Source: Echiichthys vipera (Eukaryota > Chordata > Actinopteri > Perciformes > Trachinidae). From it: a stretch of 64,000 nucleotides of DNA. Within the stretch, counting starts at the first letter, position 1, and each line of letters starts with the position of its first letter. Shown here piece by piece: positions 37,949-53,640 of this stretch. The stretch spans positions 8,263,748 through 8,327,747 of the forward strand of contig OY829662.1 of assembly GCA_963691815.1 (NCBI GenBank), given 5' to 3'. The notes under the pieces are model-generated. The model saw only the letters and a program-made list of their open reading frames with translations, searched no databases and had not been told where the DNA came from. The position numbers and the translations under genes were made by a program.

Positions 37949-40251
37949 AACGTTTCTGTCACACACACATACACAACTATATGTATACACATACTTGACA
38001 CTGAAAAGTACAGCAGAGATATGGAAAGTATTAACCCTGAATCTATTTATGCAAAGACATCACATGCACATGGAACAGTCTTCTGGTAAAACACCTGAGA
38101 CTTCAAAGGGTAGTGCCACAAGAGTAGAAGAAAGCTTCATTTGATCACTGTGAAACATGCCAGCACCATGTTGGCGTGAAATTGACTTGGCCTTTACGTA
38201 AGAAAAACCATAAATGGCAACTTATGAACTGAATGTGTGTGTTTGTGTGTGTGTGGTGTAATTGTGTTGTTTTTGACAGCTGGGTATGGGCTTCATCAAC
38301 AGGCAACACAATCTCACTCCAAACTCATCACGTTTGTCCGCCTGGTCAGGAGAACCATGCACTTGTTGTCACGGTTTTACAGGGTATTTGTTTTTTGTTT
38401 TTTGACAGTGTGACTTTAATAAATGAGTGCACAATGCAGGGCTCTATTTCTGACGGGAGACGTGAAATACTGCACAAGCTTCATCGCTCAACCTGAAAAC
38501 TAAGTCAGCAGTATCAGCTCGATGACAGGCGAGCGTGTTCGACGACTGTGAGACAACCCAGAATATTTCCAGTAGTCACATCTGTTTTGATTAGAGATCT
38601 CGTACGACATGTTTCTTCATGTTGTATTTTATAACTGAGAGATTAATAAAAGATATAATGGCATGATCGTTATTCATTATATCATTCTTTTGTGCATTTT
38701 AGGATTCTTTTCACCCCTTTTTATTATCTCTGCATTTACATGGGTGTCACATGGTTAAGGTTTGCCAGAGTGGATGCCAAATCAAATGAAATTATTATAA
38801 TTTGTTGTAGTCAAACTCGAGGTCTCCATTGTGCTAAAGCCTTAAACCTCTTTTTTGCAAGACTATTCGACCCCATCCTGTCAGACACTTGTTCATTATT
38901 TCAGTGTGTATTTCAATTTAAACAATATGAATAAAAAGTCTGCGTATTGGCATGATTCAAAGAGGACCATTTTGTTGGGCGAGTAATATGTTCGAGACAG
39001 AAAAAAAACCCTACATAGACAAAAACATCAGCAAAATTATTCTGGTTCACTCCCCTGGCATGTTGTACGAGAGCATAATTAATGAGGACATACACTGAGA
39101 CCTACATCTTCCTCCTCCTCAGTGTTTCTCACCCATCGCAACTGCCAGGGAGCTGGAAGGAGGAGCAGCAGGAAAGGGGGATGGGATGTCAGTGCAAGAG
39201 AGGAGCTACGTATGGAGGTAGAAAGTAAGAATTGGGGCGTGTAGAGCGACTGATTGATATGTTTCATAGTGGCAATTACATGTATATGCTCTGAGTGAAA
39301 CAAGCATACTATCAGAGCAGACACTGTAGTAGTTATACATACATCCTACTGCATGGGAATGCACACCTCTCTCTCTTTCTCAGTCCACACACACATGGAC
39401 ACACAACCATGTCAAGACATGGGTTGGACCTACTCATGCATGTGCACATGACCATCAGCCTACTTATAGTAGGCATTCATTGGCATGTGAGCGCCATGCC
39501 TTCCAATGGAAATGCTCAAACACGCGTGCCTGCGCCGTGCACTCTCTCTCAACACTTCTATCAACGCAAATAATTTTCAGACAAGACTTGACATGACAAT
39601 TTATGGCCTGAATGCACCGACATGCAGATGTGCAGTGTACTGCAAATTATTTCCACTTTCTGTCTGTGTTTTATTTCTTTCCTCTATGGGTAATCTTTAA
39701 TAAAATCGATTTTTAGTTATCTTGTTTAGTGTTTTGATGAGGTTTTCGGTATCCACTGATGTCCTGTTGAACCCGAGAATACAGGAGAATGTTATTGAAT
39801 ATGACTGTTACTTCTTGTGTTTAAATAATGTCACTTTTCTTTACTTGCCAACCTCTTACATGCACTGTGTCCTTTAAACTGTATTTAAGTTCAAGATAAC
39901 TTTATCCATCCCCGTTGCTCACACTTGAAACTATAAGAAATTTTTAAGTAAAAAATAGAATTATGAGGACAAGAAAAATGTTAATTATAAAGACAAGATA
40001 AAGCACAAGTCATTTTCAGCTGCCACATACTATATTATTCACATCATAAGATGGTAGTCACTTCCGGTTGATTACACCAAGGTTAGGAAAAGCTCTAAGA
40101 ATGTACAATGACTCAAAAGAACAATACTATTTATCATGTAATATCAGGTCTCTTTTTTCTATTCAGTATGATGTTTTAACAAATCAAACAGCACATCTAT
40201 ATTTATGATGGCTGGTTAAAGCTATTTTTTTTAAATGCATATATTTTAATA
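37949..40251. other. Unassigned DNA
   Basis: A phrase near 38,303-38,345 (CAACACAATCTCACTCC) and one near 39,886-39,915 (CAAGATAACTTTATCCATCC) resemble fragments of interspersed fish repeats. They are too short to delimit. No gene was seen. Confidence 0.45.
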
Positions 40252-40596
40252 TTATATTACTGATACATTTTGTTCCATGGTCTTGATGCAACGCCGATGT
40301 GCGCCGAAAGAACAATGTGCTTCCAGAAATGGACTAAAAATATCCTGAACTTTTCTACTTTCCTGGTATTTAAGTAAAAACTTCTTATCTTCGCTCTTAT
40401 GTACCGTATTTCCTCCATGTAACAGCGTTGCTTCGTCCCGCGCGTATAGGTTCTCAGAGTCAGGGGACTGTCGGCCTGGCTGGTTAGTCAATACAAAACA
40501 CCTATCGTTTACACTCCCATCGATTTCTACATCATTGGGAATAGTGCGGCCAGGGTGCTCAGAGATGTGCCTGACAATACAGCAGGACTTGAACAT
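40252..40596 (-). CDS. Uncharacterised 114-codon open frame, possibly mobile-element derived
   Basis: An ATG-to-stop frame of 114 codons is free of microsatellite. It has a balanced amino-acid composition (Cys, His, Asp and Glu present) that is unlike the low-complexity frames elsewhere. It begins MFKSCCIVRHISEHP, contains SEDKKFLLKYQESRKVQDIF and ends TMEQNVSVI. A second, overlapping frame upstream (to 40,712) reads FRQFRLEELSHRLEKD in a different phase. I do not recognise the family. There is no obvious promoter, and flanking DNA is AT-rich with ATGCATATAT on both sides (near 40,236 and 40,693). It could be a terminal exon, a decayed transposon gene or chance. Confidence 0.25.
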   Translation of the reverse strand: MFKSCCIVRHISEHPGRTIPNDVEIDGSVNDRCFVLTNQPGRQSPDSENLYARDEATLLHGGNTVHKSEDKKFLLKYQESRKVQDIFSPFLEAHCSFGAHRRCIKTMEQNVSVI

Positions 40597-41016
<420 letters not shown>

Positions 41017-41084
41017 TGTTTCTTTAAAGAGGCTGTGGCTATAAACAGGCTGTTATGTGATGGGGCCTCTTGTGGAATCACGAC

Positions 41085-41104
41085 TAGGGCTGGGTATATT
41101 CGGG

Positions 41105-41140
<36 letters not shown>

Positions 41141-41662
41141 AACATTACCTTAAAAAACCCAGTACTAAGTATTAATGAAACTTCTCCAGTCAAATGATAC
41201 CTGCATTCCATCTTGTTTATACGGTTTTACACACAGCTAACTGCACGCGTTGTTCGATTTAATGAGATGTGTGGTTGGCCCACTACCGCGGCAGCTACAA
41301 CCCCTACAATCTGTGGTGCGGCAGAGTCGAACGCGGTGTATTTGACATAGTTGGCATTCACACGATGGGTGTTAAATAAAGTATAAACGAAAAGGTATTA
41401 AATGAAGTGCTCTATTGGTTTCAGTAAGGAAAGATGATTCTAATCATCAGTCGGAGACCCCTCAGTTGACATTGACAGTGCACAGAATAGTACTTCATTA
41501 TCATATTTAAAATTATTCCCGGGACATTCCTTCCATGCTGTAAGCCCGTCGCACAAGCCAAATAAAACAGGCTTACGTCACAGAACACATAGTCAAATAA
41601 TGTTTTTATTGAATAGACAAATGCAATTCAATTGACAAAATACTGTGTCGGGTACACCCCTA
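41085..41662 (+). mobile_element. Possible hAT-like non-autonomous element
   Basis: The left edge TAGGGCTGGGTAT and the reverse complement of the right edge TAGGGGTGTACCC share TAGGG-TG and resemble the ends of widespread fish hAT elements. An AT array lies just inside the left end (41,106-41,136). A CpG-containing interior at 41,240-41,340 and a TTATTGAATAGAC-type stretch precede the right end. I could not find an 8-bp target duplication, so the boundaries and class are tentative. Confidence 0.4.
41106..41136. repeat. (AT)n microsatellite
   Basis: About 15 AT units inside the left edge of the possible hAT-like element. Confidence 0.95.
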
Positions 41663-42599
41663 GTATCATTGTCACTCTAAGGGTTCTAGTAGTGGTACTG
41701 GTATTGTCATTTTTTTAAAATGACCACTCTAGTCACAAAAGTCCCTAATCCTAATCAAAGACTAAAACTTTAATTCCATAAAACAATACAATTCCTTCAC
41801 TGCACGCAGTACCTGAAACTCGATAGAGCAAAATAAAATTTAAAAAAAAAAAATGAATATACACAAAGATGTGGAAACTATGCTGTAAGTTGAACCTGCT
41901 AACCTCTTCCTGCTTGACAATACACAACCATTACTGTCCGTCTACAGTAATACATTAAGTAATGCTGCGGCAAGCCAGGAGTTAAAAGCTCATTTGGTGA
42001 AAGAGACAAAAAGTCAAGCGAGCCAACGCAGAAATCGATGGAGCTAATGTGATTTAATAAGAAGCGCTCTTTACTCCTGCGATGCCGGTGAACCTCGATA
42101 GATATCTTATGCTGCTGCCTCTGCAATTTCATTTGGAACACATTCAGAGTCTTGCGGAGGCTTTAACAACAGTTATAGCATGAGGGAGAGAGAGAGAGTG
42201 AGAGACACTCAGGAATGACAAAGTGAGTGAGGAAGAGGGAACAAGTGACAGGCAGTAACTGATGAGGTAAAATCAAAGGTGGTCAGACAGGCCATAGGAA
42301 AACTGTGTAAATGAGTTAATACTATGAAGCTGTGCTCATTATATGACATATGGATGTCATTGGGTTGAATCGATGTTCCCACTGCTTGTAAGTTTGATGC
42401 TCTACTTTAATTGAGAAGACTCAAAATTTAAATAATGTGTGGTACAGTAATGATGAAGAAATAAATCATCTCATGTAACAGCTCAGCATAATACACCACT
42501 TTGCTGGCATGAACATAATAACTAATATGGTGGTACTATGGATGTAATGATTTGTTCTTGCAATTTAGCTGATTAATCAACTATTAATTAATTATAAAT
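41663..42599. other. Unassigned DNA
   Basis: AT-rich, with a short GA run near 42,184-42,198. No gene was recognised. Confidence 0.5.
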
Positions 42600-42876
42600 T
42601 ATTTGATAGTTCCTTGAGATTCCATGAAGAAAAGTCTCCAGGAAGGCAATGCACCTTTCCAAGAAATAACCTGAAAAACCCCAAATGATTGTTATTTACA
42701 TTTAAACAAACAAGATATAACAATTAATATCAGTACTTAGTGAGCTTTCAGGGTGTTACCTTTGGACAGAGACAGGCTAGCTGTTTCCAGTCTTTATGCT
42801 CAGCTAAAATAAGAAGGTGCTAATCTAATCTTCTCATCTAACCCTCTGCAAGGAAGCAAATATGCATTTTTTTTTT
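42600..42876 (-). mobile_element. Inverted-terminal-repeat element, copy 3 (partial)
   Basis: Read on the minus strand it has AAATGCATATTTGCTTCCTT, GTTAGATGAGAAGATTAGAT, GACTGGAAACAGCTAGCC, GTCTCTGTCCAAAGGTAACA and AAAGCTCACTAA in order, matching copies 1 and 2. It ends with TTCTTGGAAAGGTGC and CTTCCTGGAGAC. The outer end is replaced by a T-run at 42,867-42,884. Only one half of the element remains. Confidence 0.75.
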
Positions 42877-45059
<2,183 letters not shown>

Positions 45060-45360
45060 CCCTACACCTTATACTTCCATCGCGCCGACCAATTCACTGG
45101 AAATGTGGCCAGTGTGAACACAACACAAAGAGGCCCAAACTCCAACTACAGTGGAAGGAAGGTTGGGGTGGTTTACGGGTTAATCAAACCCAGGGCGTTC
45201 ACCAAAGATACTAGAGTTTGTGTCCAGTGTGAAACCAAAATTGAATGGTGACAACTTCTCTTAGACTTTGAACCATGATTTTAGGCCAATCCATGAGCTC
45301 TTTCTAACCTTAACCAAGTGTTTTTGTTCCCTGAATCTAGCCATATAGCCTAAACTTAAG
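45060..45360 (-). repeat. Dispersed repeat family A, copy 3
   Basis: Contains GTGTCCAGTGTGAAACCAAA, GAACCATGATTTTAGGCCAA and ACCTTAACCAAGTGTTTTTG, which line up with the 60.6-kb copy (TGTGAAACCAAAACACAACA, CCTAACCAAGTAGTTTTG). A 74-codon open frame here is part of the repeat and is not a gene. Confidence 0.62.
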
Positions 45361-45572
45361 TAGTTCAGTTTCATGTTAAATACAAGTAACGTACGGTAAC
45401 TTTATCTGAATTTTATATGATCCTGTTTCAAATGGCCACCGTGCGGCCGTTTCACAGCATTAAATATAATGTTCTTGTATGTCATTTCTGGAGTCATTGG
45501 CAATTGCCCTTCTGTCGTTTAGGTATAAAGACTATTGGGAAGGGTATGTTGGGTAGATGACTGCACTACGAC
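45361..45572. other. Unassigned DNA
   Basis: A short spacer between two repeats. Nothing was assigned. Confidence 0.4.
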
Positions 45573-45973
45573 TAGAGATGCACTGATCCAGTTTTTTTTT
45601 CCGATCCAATCTGATACCGATACCTGGGCTGAGTGGATCGGCCGATATGATCTGATACTACTGTTGAATGAATGAACCGTATACCTTGCCATGTGAGTGA
45701 AGGCATCAGGCTTGACATAAACATTGATTCTTATTACTTAACACTTCAATGAAAAGTGCACTGTAAACAGATATTTTAAAATGTAATATAAAACCCTAAC
45801 CAGTTTTGCAAACATAGCATTGAAGTGATTAGATAGCTGTAACTGTATTGTTGTGTATAATATTGATAAAAAAAGAAATTACTGGATTGGAAAGCTGAAT
45901 TGGCCTCATTCATCCAATATCTGATCCAGCTAATTAGTCAATATCGGAGCCGATATCCGATCCAGATGTACTA
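45573..45973 (+). mobile_element. hAT-like non-autonomous element
   Basis: It begins TAGAGATGCACTGATCC, then CCGATCCAATCTGATACCGA and TACCTGGGCTGAG. It ends with AATATCGGAGCCGATATCCG and ATCCAGATGTAC, the paired ends of a hAT family that is very common in fish. Between them is about 300 bp of non-coding AT-rich sequence. The right inverted repeat is eroded and I found no clean 8-bp duplication, so the exact right end is approximate. Confidence 0.7.
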
Positions 45974-48900
45974 TTACTTTCCTGCTTTTAGGGCCACTCC
46001 AAACTGAGAACAACACAAAATAGGAGATGTGATGTTTATTCTTTAAAGGCACAAACACTGCAAATTGAGGCTGTCTTCTACAAAAGTTGACAATCCTAAG
46101 AGAAGCATGGGAAAACTTGGTCATTAATCTGGTTCTACAGTAGATTGCACTGTCACACACTTCCACTGACGGCCGATTTGGAGTCATGAAAAGGAGAAGA
46201 AGTACAAAGTAGCATACAGTGGAACAACCCTCCAAATCATAATTTTATACAAATTACTCAACCTGTGTTACCTTGAGAAAAAAAAGAGCCTTTTTTTCTC
46301 ATGCCTCCAGGGTGAATGAAGAATCCAAAAATGATTTTGATTCTATTACTTTATTTCTCGATACAAATGATCATTTTGATGTATTAGAATTGTTCTCACG
46401 ATGAAAAATGTAATACAACTTTAATATTACACTTTTTTATTTCCCCTAGACTAAACTTAAGCTCAGGCCTCAATGAACACTATCCTTAACAGCCCTGTTC
46501 AATTCTTCCCATACTTTAACTCTATATCAATGTTTCCCCTCCTCAAATATCTCTCAAGAAACAGGTCAGTGACCCGAAAGTCTGAATTAATTTTCCCTAA
46601 ACTGCTATTACTCACTAGCATTTCCACACTACACTCATTGTATGACCAACCCAGTGAGTTACCGCAAGTTGCATCATAACCTGGGTGGCATTAGTGGCAC
46701 AGGCCTACGGTAGCGGTCGTCACCAAACACACCACAGCATTACAGTAGCACCGATTTGCTCATTGCCTAGTACACTGTATGAAGAAAAAAGATAAATCAA
46801 ATGAGCATATTGGCAAGGCCATTCAGAACAGTTTAATGGCTCCAAAGCCACTGACTGAGGACCCATTTTAGCTATAGAGCAAAATAGCCAGGGGCAGGGA
46901 GAAAAGAGGGAGACGGAAGAGAGAGAGTAAAATAATAGAAAATGACAGAAATGTAGCCAGAGAAATGAAGGAGGAGAAAGGAAGGGAGGGGAGCGAGGGA
47001 GGGAGAAAGAGAGGTGAGTAAAGCTCCTTTGTTTCCCTCAGAAACCCATGAGGGATGTATTTGAAAAAGAGAGAGGCAGACGGAGAGAGGGACTGCACTT
47101 TACACTGCACTGCGCCATACTCCTTTCTCACATTAGGAGTCTTTCTCCAACCTCTTTCAAGTCCCTTTTTCACATAAGCATACACACCCAGATGCTCACA
47201 CTCGCGCATTCCGTACTGACTCATAGAGATGGATAGCCCCGTAACCATCTCAACAGTGGGACTGGCAGAATCAATTATGGATAGATTTCAAAGGGAAGAG
47301 TGCATATGTTTATGAATTATAGACTTGCAGCCACGCACTGCACACATCACACCGGAGCAGCGGAGCAAAGCACAGCACATGTTAGAAAAGGCCAGCGCAG
47401 CATTGCACTAAATAGATCTACAACACGACGCAGTGTGGCACAGCATGCACAGTCGCTGTGTGAAATGATAAAGGTAATCTTGTGAAACTATCCTGGATTA
47501 CACCTTGGCTGTGTTATTGCTATGATTTTTTTGCTAAAATTATTGGATGATCCAGCGGCACTGGTGCAGGTTTCATGTTGGCTCCAGCCTTTATACATTG
47601 CAAAACACAGGGGGGCTGCTTCTGCAGTGACTGTAACTGGTTATAGCACTGTGCTGATAGAATGGTGCAACATGCCGTGAAGAGACCTTCCTGAACACTC
47701 TTCCAATTGTCTCCATCATACACATTTGTTTTCTTTTCTTCCTTTTCTTTTGGTGTATGTGAAATCTACCTTCCTGCAGTATGCTGCAGAGCTTTTCTTG
47801 CGTAAACTGCAATCCTCCTGCACAGCGAAAGATCGCATTTTTCTGCCAATTGGCTGGCAGGCAAACTCTCTCACGCAGACAAAATGAGAGCAACCAACTC
47901 CTGCTCAACATTAAAAGCTGAATAAATAAAGAGGAGGGCTCATCCCCTCCTCTCCTTCAAATTGGCTGCAGTTGTAATGTAGCACACCATCTCATCCTCA
48001 ACTCAGCCTCCGCCAAGTAAACCAGACACTCGCACAGCTGTACGGAGTATGAAGGTACATATGATGGTAAATTATACAACGGGTTTCATTTTCAGCTGCT
48101 CAATCCTATTGGTCAAAGAGACATTCCAATGTTGTGAACAATCCGATAATACTATCTGTATTTCCTTTCATTGGTTGCTATGACAACTCGTCTTGTAAGT
48201 GCAGCTAGTTTGTGGCCTTTTGTTTTTGTTTTCTCTTGATTGTCATTTTTATGTATGCAAATTATTTGAAGCAAACTACTCAATTAGTGCACAGGCTTTG
48301 GTGTGATTATGTAAAAGCTGCAATGACGTTTTGCAGATATTTCTTTATGCTTATTACTATCATCATGGACGTCATCTAGGGTATTACCACTGTGGCGTGC
48401 TTTCTTTATCATTTCAGAACAGCACAGCATGGCCTGGTTTTGCACTTCTCATTGCAAACCCATATGCTACCTCTCAAAACAGCTTTGTGCATCTCAGCTG
48501 TAAATGTCCTAGTTTTGTTCAGTTCAGCTGAGGTCAGTCCCGTTCTGCATGGCACAGTGATGACTGATTATATCTAACTCATCAGGATAAAGGCTCCTGC
48601 GTCAGAGAGAGCCGCAGAGAAGTATATGATGTTCAGACACATTGTCATTGAAAGCACACATCCTGAAAAAAGTGTGTACCAAATGATCAAATTCAACAAC
48701 ATGAATACAAGTCTTAAATTTGGGCCAACGGCATTGGGAAGATACATACGGAGGAGGAAGTAGAGTATAACAGGGAGGGAGACAGAAAGGGGGATTTGCT
48801 GGTCGACAGTATATTTAATTGACAGCGGTGAGGGCGGACATGTCAACGATATAAATGTGATGAATAGAGAATGGAGACAGGAGGAAGAAGAGAAGGAGTG

Positions 48901-49138
48901 GTGGGGTGAGAAGGGTTTGACCTTTGCTTGATAAATTACTACAAACTTATTTTCACATTTTGATCATATTTTTGGATGTCATCCTGGAATTTAAAAAGGT
49001 CTATTTAAGACCATATGGCTCATTCCTAGGTCACTGTAGCAAAGGACTACTGTCAACCAATCGAGTGACATCCCTGATACTATTATGGAAGACAAACAGA
49101 GGGCTCACTTTCTGTTTAATAACTTTGGTAAGGGTGTA
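45974..49138. other. Unassigned block, 3.2 kb
   Basis: Purine-rich at 46,885-47,015. Two CCAAT/ATTGG pairs lie near 48,107-48,175. Frames of up to 126 codons on the minus strand at 46,868-47,248 read through the purine tract. A hydrophobic 90-codon minus-strand frame at 48,574-48,846 matches no family I know. No gene was called. Confidence 0.5.
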
Positions 49139-49573
49139 TTTAAACATCCCATATTGTAAAACGTAAAATTTCCATATCTTTTTTATTATAAATCAGGTCG
49201 AGGGGCTATAAAAATACTGCGAAAGTATCAAAACGCTCCATAAAAAATGCAAACAGCCCATTTTCAGAAACTGTGCCTTTAAACGAGCCGTCACGATTTC
49301 CATACCATTGTGATGTCACAGCTATAGAAAGGGTGACAGTGCCACTAAAGCGCTGTTAGAGTCATTTCCTGGCTGCAATGAAGGTGCAAAGAGTCAAGAG
49401 CACATATGCGGACAACCTGAAAACGCTAACCAATCAGAGCAAACTGGGCTTTTTAAAGGGACAGGCGCTAAAACCTAGAGTTTCAGTCAGAGAACGAATA
49501 CAGGTATATTCAGACATGTTCTTGTAGAAACCGAAAATAATACCTGAAAATGAGCATAATATGTCCCTTAAAA
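49139..49573 (+). mobile_element. Inverted-terminal-repeat element, family B, copy 1
   Basis: It begins TTTAAACATCCCATATTGTA and ends GCATAATATGTCCCTTAAA. The ends are imperfect inverted repeats of each other (TTAAAGG-CATATT type). The body shares AACTGTGCCTTTAAACG-type and GAGGGGCTATAAAAATAC phrases with copy 2 at 50.5 kb. This is a familiar non-coding fish element that ends in GAGCATAATATGTCCC. The class is uncertain. Confidence 0.75.
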
Positions 49574-50462
49574 TAAAACAGTAAATTCAGTAAAAGCATA
49601 GCAGAAAGCTTGTAATGAGACCAAGTTCCGTATTTTACTAGTGTCAGTATGTTATAGGTCAGATTGCTGGTGTAAATCACTGGGCACCAAGTATATTGCA
49701 CTTCTTAAAGTCGTTCTTTCAGATTGCTTGCTGTGCAGCACTTACAGTGGACTCCATACCAGTTGATTCATCAGTCATGTAAGCTTCATGGGGATTGTCA
49801 ATCAGACTGATTAAATTCAGAGGGAAAAGAGTGGCCTATGTAATCACAATTAGTTATTCATGGTTTTCACTATCTATACCCTGTAGTTAGTCAGCTCAGC
49901 ATGACAGCTCATATAATCCAATAACAAGTAGTACTGTGTGAGAGCAAATTTTGTGAAAAAGAAAAGAAAAATCAAGAACATGTATATTCTAGTTTATTTG
50001 GTCGTTCTCAGTAAAGAGAGTGAAAGGAAAGTGAAAGCATTGTAAACATATTTACTCAGAATCTCTCTCATCCTCACATCCTTTCTGTCTCAATTCTTTC
50101 CTACCAACTTACTGACTTACATGCATGTGCGTGCTGTCTGTCTTAGATGTCTGCTTATGCACGATTATATTGAGTGGGAAAGGAAAATCATGTAAAAATC
50201 AAGAGGAGGTGCACGGCATAAATGATCAGCAAATATACTGACTGTTGGATTCATTTTTTTTTTCTTTACTGTTTATTGCTTCAAATGGCCTCAGGTCTGG
50301 ATTCTATTTTAGCGAGCCAATCTATTCAGGCATTACATTTTGTTATTATGCTATGAGTAGATATCTAACCTACTGTGTGTTATCAACCAGTCTGCCAAAA
50401 TCAGAAAGGGTAATATCTGAAGTGCCTCTTGTCAACCGTAAATGAACTGCTAAATACACTAG
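49574..50462. other. Unassigned spacer between an inverted pair
   Basis: AT-rich, with no recognised element. It separates two opposite-facing family B copies. Confidence 0.5.
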
Positions 50463-50829
50463 TTAAAGATCCTATATAATGCTAACTTCCAGGTTCATAC
50501 TTGTATTTTATGCTTCAAATAGAACATGTTAACATGCTAAAATTAGCTCACTTTTAGGAGCTACAATGATAGTCGAAAAAAGATATCTCCTCTGATTGGT
50601 CAGTGTTTCTGGTCAGTGTCATCTGCGCTCTCGGTGTATCTGCACCATCACTGCACCTCGGAATGACTATAACGGCATTGTGTTTAAGGTCAGTTTCTGA
50701 ATACTGGCTGTGTGCATTTTTCCGTGGCTTGAGTGTTTTAATACTTTCACAGTATTTATAAAGCCCCTCCACCTGCTTTATAATAAAAAAGTTGTGAAAA
50801 CCTCACTTTTTACAATATGGGACCTTTAA
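50463..50829 (-). mobile_element. Inverted-terminal-repeat element, family B, copy 2
   Basis: On the minus strand it starts TTAAAGGTCCCATATTGTAA. It then has TTTTTTATTATAAAGCAGGT, GGAGGGGCTTTATAAATACT, GTGAAAGTATTAAAACACTC and CAGTATTCAGAAACTGACC, aligning well with copy 1. It ends with AAGTATGAACCTGGAAGTTA and an eroded terminal repeat. It has its own GACCAATCAGAGG, which matches ACCAATCAGAGCA in copy 1. Confidence 0.75.
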
Positions 50830-52381
50830 TATATATTAAGTACAGAACATAGCTAACTATAGTCTATAAAAACTATTTCTGACAAGTTAAATTGCGCTCT
50901 AGATTTTAATTTATGAATCAATGTTATTTAATTTTGCACCTTTCTGTGCTTGACTTCTTCCTCTCATTGTGAACGTACATCACATCTCCCCTTTCTTTTC
51001 ACCCATGGCTGCTGTTGAACAGGTAAAATAACTGAAAATATGTGTGTGTCATTTAATCATCATTCTTAACCTTCATCTTACTGCCCCCTTTATCTCATTC
51101 TTCAATTCCCCTTATACAATCCTTCTCTTCCTTTGTCCCTCCATCCCTGCGGCCTGTTTTGGGCTTCTCTGTAACAGCCCTGTATATCTGCTTATCAATC
51201 GTTCTCGCCACTAGGGTTTTCTACCCCTGTGCCTCCCTTCTCTCTCTCTCATTCCGACAGAGAAATCAGCATCCTCTCCCTCTCCTCTTTCTTTGTTTTT
51301 TAGTTTCTGACTATCGGGGTTCACTTTCTCCTTTCCTTTTAATTGTTCCCTTGACTCCATCTCTCTTCCGCTGGTCTAAATTGATTAGTGTTCACATTGT
51401 TATTTCCTGGACTGAAGCACATTTACACCCTATTACACGCACACGCCGTCCTACTGTTGCCTTCACACCCCTGCTGACATCACGGCCAGCAGTGTTTTCT
51501 CAGTAAAATCATTACGCACGCACACACACACACACACACAACTACAGCGGGGTGACAGCCTGTCTGTGAACACACACTTTTACAGCGCCTCGAATCATTT
51601 AGGTGGAGTGTTTTCTTTCATGTTACTCGTACATAAGTTGACGTTGTGAATCATACGGGCCACCTTATTTCAAACTACAACTATTCTGTATTTCTCACTT
51701 TAGAGCCGTGGACCGCTATATCACTGATCAGCTGATCACCAGCGATTGAAACTCATTCAGAGTACAGCTAAAGATATGGCTTTTCCTCGCATTTTTTATA
51801 TTGTATGTCTGGATGCAGCCCTCCTTGTTTGTCATCATGTTCAATGCAACTACTAAGAAATGTAGATGTTATAGGTTCATACTACACAAATACACACAGA
51901 CTCAGAAATGAAAAGCTTAACTTTGACATGCAGCCTATTTGGTTTAACTGTCAAGGCAAAGTAGACCTAAGACTTTAATAAAAAATGTTGTCCCTGTTTC
52001 TTATTCAGAACTGCCTGTCCTCATTGCCTGAAAAGGTTCCCATGGCTTCGTGGCCTTTAAAGCCCAGGGCTGAGTCAGATCCCGAGACAGTCTTTGCCAT
52101 CATTGTTCCAGCCTGTGATGATTAGCCATTAGGCTCCTGCGCTGTGACATGCTGTTAAGGGCCCTACATCCCCTGCTCCAATTTAAACGAAGGATGAAAA
52201 AGAAGAAAAAGATGTGAAGAAGAGGAAGAAAAAAAGAGGGATTAGCGAGGAGAGGAAGCACTTTCCCTCCTCCTCTCTCTCAGGTCCCCAACTAACACTT
52301 GTCCAAACATAAAGCATTTTATCATCCACTGTGCCCTTTCTTAATATCTGACACTTCAAAATATCTGAGCCTTCTCATTGT

Positions 52382-52417
<36 letters not shown>

Positions 52418-53640
52418 ATAGTCCATGCCTGTTTTCCTTCACGTTCTGTCTTTCTTTCCCTCTGTCTCTACAGGGATAGCAGGCTTTAAAAGAGCTGTTG
52501 ATTTAGCATTATGTGTGTTAATGCAAGAGGCCAGGAGGGAAAGAGTGCTGACTCCAATACACTTTAAATCCACCATATGCCAATAGATAGGATGACACCT
52601 GGACCTCTAGCTGGGACGCTCTGATGAATAAAATTAAGCAGCCCTCATCTCTAAATCGATCTAAATAAACCTGCCGCGTGTGTGTCTGGGCCCTGTATGT
52701 ATGTGTGTGTGCAATGTGTTAAGTGGAGGGCAGTGAAGTGCATGCCAGAGCTGACTGCAAATACGGGCTGGGATTTTTTTTGCATTGGGAATGGTGAGTT
52801 ATTCGTGTGTGTGTTTTTGTACGTGTATGTGTGCGTGTTTGCGTCCCCTCTGTCCACTTCTTCCATACATTGATTGGCAGATTAGAAGGGCTCAATTGAG
52901 GTATGGTAGCTGTGATAGCATCTAAAAGGCAATTAGCCTTGGGCACAGGGGGGCATACAGCATGCATACAGGCACACCTACACACAAACATCTAACAAGC
53001 TTTAGATTAATGCCTTCATAAGCATTTGCATTATGGAAATATCTCCAAATCTGACTTGTTAGCTAATATGCTACGAGTCACATATTGACATCTTAGGTCT
53101 AGAATCCATTTAAAGGAGTATTACAGCTTTTTAGTATTGCAGACTAACTTGGGATTTGGGACAAATGGTCAAATAAAAGGTGGAATGGTAAATAGAGACA
53201 GAAGAGACATAAATAACCTGACTTTTCTTCCTCAGTATGTGTCAAGCTCAAAAAGTGCTGATCTTAATGTGTAAAATCAGTGAGGATACCTTTGATAATT
53301 GGCCTTTAAGTCATTACCCAAAGTATATCCTAATGACAGCAGTGGTCACACAGAGCTCAGGGAAGATGCACTCAAGTTTAGTAAAAATGATTTGTCTTGG
53401 TCAAACAAAAAACACTAAAGCTGACAAGGTTACTAGACCGGGTGACTCTACATACCAGAATAAAAAACAGAACTAGGGGAACTAGGAGAATTATTGTTTT
53501 AATAACAAAATGTATGTTGTGATGTAAAGATGCATAATGCAAGATGCAACAACCAGGAGAAATTAGCATCTAATATGTAAAAAACTAACAAGTGAAATCA
53601 GTTAGAAAGGGTAGTGATGGCTTCATACTGGCAGTGACCA
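50830..53640. other. Unassigned block with short AC and GT runs
   Basis: A short AC run lies at 51,520-51,541 and a GT run at 52,385-52,415. CT-rich sequence spans 51,060-51,360. Positions 52,170-52,260 are purine-rich. No gene was recognised. Confidence 0.5.
52385..52415. repeat. (GT)n microsatellite, short
   Basis: A pure run of about 15 units. Confidence 0.92.

Noticed and set aside
46868..47248. 126-codon minus-strand frame
   Set aside because: Most of it is Leu/Ser/Phe/Pro translation of a purine-rich tract, with no domain or signal of selection visible.
48574..48846. Hydrophobic 90-codon minus-strand frame resembling a membrane protein
   Set aside because: The composition follows AT-rich DNA, there is no recognisable family and no splice or start context. 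I did not call it.
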